A DNA stretch of 64,000 bases. It comes from Heterobasidion occidentale (Eukaryota; Basidiomycota; Agaricomycetes; Russulales; Bondarzewiaceae). The stretch is taken from the NCBI GenBank assembly GCA_039111635.1, contig JBCAQO010000002.1:3472001-3536000 (forward strand). Reading direction: 5' to 3'. Below are positions 57,862 to 64,000 of this stretch, piece after piece. A program made the translations under genes and the position numbers. Every line of letters begins with the position of its first letter. The first letter of the stretch is position 1. The notes beneath the pieces were generated by a model. That model saw nothing but the letters and a program-made list of their open reading frames with translations, had not been told where the DNA came from and made no database searches.

Positions 57862-58786
57862 CTACGACTGCCCCTCCTTTGCAGCTTCCCCTCCATCAAG
57901 TATCTGGTCGTCAAACAGACGTCCGAATGCGATCCTCATCTTGCTCGAGGATTCGCAGTCTATCGTCCACAGCTTATTGGTAGCTCGTGTGATTAGATCT
58001 CCTTCGCGTAAGGGAGGTATCGGTCTTTTCTGATCATCGGGTCTCAACCGGATAGGCTCTGCAATCTTCACGAGGCGCAGAGCTAGATACCGCTTGCCAG
58101 CGTGCGATGGCAAGGGAGAGCGTTCAAAGCAAACATGAATGATGCCTGCGGGCGACTGCGTCAGCGTGCGCTCGAGAACTCGCCTCGGAAGCAGAAACTG
58201 GGATACCTGCATCGAAAGCAGTGTGTATGCATCGTCGCTGCGTCTTGGGGTTGATAGACCTGGACGTCCACGGAGGCCAATGCCTGCTCTTGGAGGCGGC
58301 GTCTTCACGATCGGTCCAGAGGACGAATGTGGCGCTCGCAAGATTCATAAACACCTGGCCAAGTTTCAGGACCGGGCGAATTCGTTTTGCCCGTAAGTGC
58401 TCGATGGCCGACTGGTTGAGACGCGTGCGCAGAGACCACGCTTGTTCCGCGATTTCTTTGGTGACCAAATTTTCCTTGAGAAGCAGTTCGCCCAAAGGAC
58501 TATACTGCCCTATGTTCAACACCTGGAAAAGTGTGATACCCCACGCGAGGCCGTCCGTACCAAGAAGATCGAAACCAGCAGCAAAGCTAGAAGGACCACT
58601 GTCTCGAGTAACACGGAAGCGGATTTGGCTATCAACAGGTGACTCTCGGTTCGCCCAGTAGTAAAAAAATCCGTCGGTTTCCGGGGGAAACGGCTGAAAG
58701 CCATTCTGTCGTAGATGATTCTCATCCTTTTGCTGTACAAGGAGACGCCTTGTTCGGTGTTCTTTACCCGGCAGATGGGAGATAAT
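57862..58786 (-). CDS. Uncharacterised fungal protein (GFFYYW / LRLVKI family), 5' end unresolved
   Basis: This matches a family that I recall as common and uncharacterised in Agaricomycetes. The first clear exon begins after an acceptor at 58787 (ATT ATC TCC). It reads RRLLVQQKDENHLRQNGFQP, FPPETDGFFYYWANRES, IRFRVTRDSGPSSFAAGFDL and GLAWGITLFQVLNIGQYSPL, to LASATFVLWTD. An intron (about 58248-58303) leads to RSDDAYTLLSMQVSQFLLP, then SPAGIIHVCFERSPLP, RYLALRLVKIAEPIRL and PPLREGDLITRAT. The end is KEGQS at 57862. The long exon has no in-frame ATG upstream, so one or more short 5' exons between about 58790 and 59080 are missing from my model. No catalytic motif is visible. Confidence 0.6.
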
Positions 58787-59729
58787 CTTTTGAGCCGAAC
58801 GAAATCAGAGGATCGCAGACGTGCTGGGTTCAGGGTCTCAAACAAACGGAAAGCTGCAAAAGGGCGCCCGACCTTTGAAAAGCCGGTGGGTGTTTTGGAA
58901 AGCGATTGAGATGAATCTTGAACATACTTTCAGCAATTTCGGTGCTCCCGTAGAAGGCGTAGATGATAGACTCTCGGATATAGGTAGTGTTGATAGGCAC
59001 GCAGTCGGCATTTTCAATCGAGGGAGACGAAGAGCGACAGGAAGGTGTGTGAAACGAATCCATGAGGAAAGAAACCTCATGGTGCCTACGATTGGACGAA
59101 TGCGAGGTGTGTCAAAAGATAGATTCGCCCCGAACCATGTGGCGAGTCACACACCCTGCAGAATAGAGAGGATATTCAAGGTATGATCATAGTTTGAACT
59201 TCGATGGTGGCAAGGCAAGGGAAGTCTTAACCCTAACACAGGGGCAATCAGACGCGTCGATCGAGGGTAACGTGATGCGGAGAACTAGTAGACTCAACAG
59301 TCGTCTACCACAGACATGACACTGGATATCTTACGGCGATGGGGCTCGCTCTCGCTCCGTCTATGAATAAGAGGTATATGGAGCTGAATTTCACAATTGC
59401 CAGAGTTTCTATCTTCAAAAGGGACATCATCATGCAACTCTGGACTGCAGACAGAATGATGATATGCCACCTTATGCAACTGTACTTATGTATGTGAGCA
59501 CTGAATATATCCCTTTTCATATAAAGGATGCCCCGAACAAGTGCATCGAACTCGGTGGATGCGTAAAAAGAGCGAATCTGCTCATGTGAACGAAAAAGGC
59601 AGAGGAAATCCTCCTGTTTACGTATGTCTTGCCTGGACAGCAAAAAAGCGCTGTAGAAGCATATGAGGTGAGACAGTAGAAGTCACCAGTATTACTGACG
59701 CCAGGAAAGCTAGATGTAGCACAGGCAAT
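58787..59729. other. Unresolved region between the uncharacterised gene and the broken phosphotransferase
   Basis: This may hold the missing 5' exons of the gene at 57862 and its promoter. A minus frame near 58960 (SIIYAFYGSTEIAE) shares 18 bases with the sugar transporter at 29245, which I consider chance. No gene is called. Confidence 0.4.
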
Positions 59730-60624
59730 ATTTCCATAGATACCTTTCGGCCTCACGCTCGTCCAAATACTGCGGGAACACTTGTGACATCAAGGCAAGC
59801 TAGTTCCCCTGGAGAATACGATAGACGGGAAGATACGTGGCTTTCGTGAACTCCCTGAACCAACAATATCATTGGGATGAAAAAGAGCTCAATCAAATCA
59901 AGGGACGCACTAGTATTCAGGGAGCCAGCCAGCCGCCTCCCAGTCTATGATTCCAGTGATGTGGAGATTGTCGTCGACGAGAAGTTACGAGGGCCCAGGT
60001 CATTGTGGGTGAACACCACTCGATGGGGCCGCGAGTGCACCTGGCGAATTTTTTACCATATCAAGTCCAACTGGTCTTCGGGCAACTCTAGAGAAGCCCG
60101 TGTAATGAGCTGGTCATGGAACTCCTCGACAGAACTGAAAGGCCCCAGCGGGCGTGTGCCGTGCGATAGGCGCTCGCAGTAGAGCGGCGTGTCGTCGAAC
60201 CGGCTAACCCGCTTGGACGGCGCTGGTAGACTGCGAAGGTTGGCGAGGATGGTAGATAGTTCTCGGCTCAGCGTCAATAGCTGGGTGTGCAACAATGTGC
60301 GGTAAATCTCGGACAAGGACCCCCCGGCAAGGCGCGAAAGGACGAGGACAGTCGCGCCGTCGATGGCAAAATTGTCGATTACGACGGGGACCGGAACGTT
60401 GGTATGTTTGCGAACGAATTCGATTACGCGGCCTTCTGTGGGGCGAATGAGATTATGAGGACGCCCATCTTGATGTACCTGCCACCATAGAGCCGTTGCG
60501 CTTTGCTCTGTCCCCAGCGTTCGTTGCTCCGGCGAATGAGACAACACCAAAGCCAAAAGCGTGTCCTTTGAGGAATGACTTGAATGATGGCTGAAAGGAC
60601 GTGATAGAGAACTGCCGGGGCCAT
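59730..60624 (-). pseudogene. Broken aminoglycoside-phosphotransferase-like (kinase fold) gene
   Basis: The N-terminus MAPAVLYHVLSAIIQVIPQ starts at 60624. Family blocks follow: RVIEFVRKHTNVPVP, ATVLVLSRLAGGSLSEIY, LLTLSRELSTILANLRSLP and PFSSVEEFHDQLITR. The catalytic region reads VFTHNDLGPRNF, then needs a one-base shift (near 59978-59985) to continue LVDDNLHITGIIDWEAAGW. After LPEY there is TAG (59910-59912) where the family has Trp. The last block, EFTKATYLPVYRILQGN, is followed by another in-frame TAG (59800-59802) before LALMSQVFPQYLDERE. One frame break and two stops make an active product very unlikely. Intact relatives are kinase-fold enzymes of unknown substrate, abundant in fungi. 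Confidence 0.7.
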
Positions 60625-60814
60625 GTGGGACGAGTGACTTCAACGCTTCTTCAGCGGCAAAGAGAACTTACAGTGAACTTACTCGCAATGGCATTCGGCA
60701 TCTCGCGTAAAGGGCGCGCAGATACTCAAGAGAACGTCCAGAAATTCATGATGCATAAGAGAACGAATGCGACACAGAACATATATGCAGTGTTTATGGG
60801 GACTCGGGAGAATT

Positions 60815-63800
60815 TCACGCGGGCAAGGCGTCCAGCTTCTGCAGGCAGTCCAACACAAGGCCCAACATGATCAACCCAAAGCTCCTCGCCCCTTCCTTCC
60901 GCTCGTTCCGCAAACTCCAATCCCACGCCTCCCACGCGTTCCCTAACGCCGCTATCCAATCCTCGTTGCTTGCCTCCTCCGTGTTCTCGCCCTCGCTCTT
61001 GCCGATCTTCATTCCCTCGGGCTGCACACGGCGCCGTATGTCCCTGACGAGTGTCTCTGCGTGCAGCCGCATCCGATACATCCTGTCTTTACGCCACCTG
61101 TTCTCCGTGCAGTTCGCGAGGATGGTGCCGACGACGACCTCTTCTTCCATCAGCCGCACGTCCGGCGCGTCGCTCAGGGTGTGCGTCACGATGATATACT
61201 GCAGCTCCCGTGCATATCGCGCAAACGTGTTCGCGACCCGCTGAGACGTCCCGTCCGGCGTGCTGTAGTCGCGCGCGAGGACACGTTGAACTAGCGGCCG
61301 CAGGGCGCGCGAGATAGGATCCGACAACGGAGGATATCGCGCGCTCGTCTTCGCGGGGTCGTTGCTGTCGAGAGCCTTTGGGTCCTGAAGTTTGATGTTA
61401 CGATACAAGTGCCCGAGCGCGCGCTGCGACTCGTAGTAGTCGGCTTCGCGCGCGCCGGTAACTTCTGCTTTCGTCCAGTCGGGCTTGAACTTCATGGTGG
61501 GACGGGGTATGCCTGTCTTGTCGATGTCGACGGCGATTCCGTTCTTCATGTAGTCAACCGCCTGCGAGCAGAGCTGGGCAAGGTCCATGCAACGTTTGTC
61601 ATACGTGCCTTCCTGGAGGGCAGTCAGGACCACATTCTGGACATCCAGTGCAAGGGTAAACACTCGCCATAGACTGATCTTTTTGATGGAACTGGTGTCA
61701 GCAGAATCACGAATGAAAGCTTCTAGTTCGCACTGACCTGCAATAATGAGATGTCTGGTCGCCAAGAAGGCCTACCGGATGAGTGTCAATAATCGCAGCG
61801 CACCATCCGCTTCGATAAACACGCACCAGTACGTCAGAATTGATGTACTCTACCACAAATCACAAATATCGTCGACTGTGCTGTCCCGATCGATTTCGCG
61901 AGTGCCCGCGCTGAGATAGGTGGCAGAGTCGGTTTCGAGGGTGGGAAGCAATCTCGGATTCTCCGCATAGACATCGTAGAGATCCCTGACCAGGATCTCA
62001 GGATTACTAGATATCTCGACTGCGCAAAGCTCACCCGTCCAGATCGCCTCCACCGAGACATGAGGCTAGGGATCGTTCGCCTGTAAACCGACATAAGAGA
62101 TCTTGCATATTTTTTGTCTCGACAGAAACCAACATACCCACAGCCGGAAACACTACCACGTTCTTGAGATTTCGGAAAAAACAAATTTTCCCTTCCGGTG
62201 GTTGCCCCACGGCCCAAACTCTCTGAACTGTGCAAAAATACGGTCATATTTAAGAACCGGAATGACCCCGTGGGAAATATGGACACTCGCCGTCACCTGG
62301 GTGTACGACTGGGCTTCTAGAAAGGACACACCATCCCTTCAACCATTTTGGTTCTAGGTCAGGGGACTCCTGAACACAAGCTGGGAAACGGCATTCATAT
62401 ATGGCTAGATTGATATATTGTCAGGTACCTGCTCACCAAATATTTGACCTTGTTCCAAAGTCAATACAGACTCTGCATCGAGGCCTTCTTGAATATACGC
62501 CTGCCCCTCATCAGCCACACCAACAAGCAGGTAGCTGTTTGGAACGCGGATGCGAGCACGATATTTCATGTCTCGCAATGCATGGGTCGTGGTGTACCGA
62601 ACCAACCGATCAAGGAAAGGATTGTCGATGGCCTTCATCTTTTTCGTCGGCTTGAAATCAAGACCGAGTTTTTCCAGTTTTTCCAGGATAAAGGGCAGCC
62701 GAAATTTCGATCCCAAGCCAGTATCTCGCAACAGCTGGCGGAAATTTGCGAGAGAATCGCTGGCCATGTACACAGACGCTTTTGCTTTCTCTTGGAGATC
62801 GAGGAACGCTTGCAAACGAACCTCCCTATCCTCCAGAGTCATGACGATGGGCCTGGCAGTATTTTCAGCACCCCTCGGCTGCTCTAGATGATGGATCACG
62901 TACCGGTTAAAGTAACAAAAATTGGGACTGTTGAAATCCCTGGCGATCTCGATCTTCGCTCTGCTTTGGCCGGGAACGATGAACTTCTTCATCGACTTCC
63001 TGAGGCGCATCTTGATGCCCTTCAGGCGATCGTCGACTACGACGACACCTTTGTACCCCATGAACCGGATTTGATACTAAACCGAGCGAGAAGTTAGTGT
63101 GCATCGTTTAGCGCGCAGAGAGAGGAAGTCCTCACCGCCGACGGCTTGACGCTTCTGCTACTTGTGTGCCTGCGCTCGCGGCAGAGCGTCTGCCATATCA
63201 TATCGCCCAGCTCCGGAGAGATCGTGCCCACACCATCCGTGTGTATGTACGGCTCCTTTCCCAAGTCGGGCATATCGTCGTCCAGCTGGTCCGGCAGGAT
63301 GATCTCCACCGAAGTCTCAGTGGCCGTGAACGCCTGCGCGAGGCGCGCGGCGTACTTCGACGGCTGCCTGATCACGCCGCTGAAGTCGCCCAGTGACTGC
63401 CTGATCGTCTCCGCGGTGACGAGCTGACCCTCGGGATACTCGAACGGAGCAACGAACCAGACCGCGTGCTCGCGCAGCGCGGAGGTCGAGTAGCTGAGAA
63501 ACTCGAACCGCCGGCCGGCGAGCTCGAAACCTTTCTTCAACGCGCCGCCCACCCGCACCTGCAAGAACCAGGTGGCATCCACCTTCCCCTCGAAGCGGTA
63601 CGAGAGCCGGTCCTCGTCCCTGAAATCGACTCTGATGAAGTTCTCCGCAAACTCCGGGGGGAACTTGCGGATCACGCTGTTGGACTGCATCACGTACGGG
63701 CCCTCGAGGAGCAGCCGGGTCGGCGTGAACGTGACATGGTGGCACGCGAACGTGCTGCCCGAGAGCTTCATCGGCTCCACGTCCTCTATGCAGACACGGT

Positions 63801-64000
63801 TGAAGCACTGCAGCGGAGGCTCATGAGGCTTGCGCATACGCAACACGACCGAGTACTGGCGAAGGATTTCGTTCGCCTTGCTGCCGTGCTGCGCGACGAT
63901 GGCATCGATCGGCCGCTTCAGATCGAAAAGCTCTCTGGTATTGACGAGTCCATTGCGAAGCAGAGCTTCGACCTGGAAGGCGACCGCCCAAGGCAATGTG
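60815..64000 (-). CDS. RNA-dependent RNA polymerase (RNAi type), partial, with frame breaks
   Basis: This is a cellular RdRP of the QDE-1/Rdp1 family, which makes double-stranded RNA for gene silencing. The gene enters from the right edge, so the N-terminus is missing. Visible blocks: LPWAVAFQVEALLRNGLVN, DLKRPIDAI, FNRVCIEDVEPMKLSGSTF, HHVTFTPTRLLLEGPY, and RQPSKYAARLAQAFTATET. YIHTDGVGTISPELGDMIWQ follows, then IRFMGYKGVVVVDDRL, MKKFIVPGQS and VLSRSPVVHPG. VWAVGQPPEGKICFFRNLKN leads to the catalytic stretch CLGGGDLDG. There, GAC-GGG-TGA closes the frame, and the sequence resumes one base later as ELCAVEISSNPEILV (62031-62048). A second single-base shift occurs near 61850 (ICDL/VEYINSDVL). 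The C-terminal domain ends KLDALPA at 60815. About eight introns. Pseudogene or sequence error; unresolved. Confidence 0.82.

Noticed and set aside
58940..59000. Sugar-transporter fragment near 58.96 kb
   Set aside because: Only about 18 bases shared with the transporter at 29.2 kb; surrounding sequence does not match.

Overview
The window is nuclear DNA from a filamentous basidiomycete, most likely an Agaricomycete. The evidence is GC-rich coding sequence, genes broken by many short GT-AG introns (about 45-90 bases), closely spaced genes on both strands, fungal versions of conserved eukaryotic genes (Hel2, Iml2, Tfc6, Gpi10, Pns1-type), an RNAi-type RNA-dependent RNA polymerase, and lineage-restricted families: kinase-like proteins, an OTT_1508-type deaminase, and small cysteine-rich secreted proteins. 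There are no bacterial operons, no CRISPR array and no rRNA. Intron positions come from reading frame continuity and splice consensus, not from transcripts.

Layout. 0.3-11.2 kb is conserved housekeeping sequence: AP-2 mu adaptin (+), a SAPS-domain phosphatase regulator (+), a Pns1/choline-transporter-like membrane protein (-), and mitochondrial ribosomal protein mL54 (-). 11.2-23.6 kb is a gene-poor accessory island. It holds a 42-base triplet repeat, a 125-base MITE-like inverted repeat, and two tandem copies of a roughly 4.4 kb cassette. Each cassette carries a small four-exon gene of unknown family (-) and a kinase-like gene (+). A third, decayed copy of the small gene lies at 12.0-12.5 kb. 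23.6-38 kb holds a TFIIIC WD40 subunit (-), a zinc-free MDR oxidoreductase (+), an MFS sugar transporter (-), an OTT_1508-like deaminase (-) and a USP10/Ubp3-type deubiquitinase (-). 38.6-55.2 kb is conserved again: a coiled-coil protein (-), Hel2 RING E3 (+), Iml2 (-), mS38/Cox24 (+), Gpi10 mannosyltransferase (-), dephospho-CoA kinase (+) and heat shock factor (+). 55.2-64 kb is a second accessory region: an 84-base tandem repeat, an 8-cysteine secreted protein (+), an uncharacterised fungal protein (-), a broken phosphotransferase-like gene (-), and a partial RNA-dependent RNA polymerase (-) that runs off the right edge and has a frame break in its catalytic motif.

The housekeeping genes do not form one pathway, although ribosome or proteostasis functions recur (Hel2, mL54, mS38, Iml2, HSF, deubiquitinase). 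The most unusual item is the duplicated small-gene plus kinase-like cassette at 14.6-23.5 kb. The small protein is conserved exon by exon between copies, its introns are all phase 0, it has a TATA box and pyrimidine-rich leader, and I cannot assign it to any known family. Several genes (HSF, the RdRP, the C-terminus of the transporter-like protein) show single-base frame breaks that could be either assembly errors or real decay.
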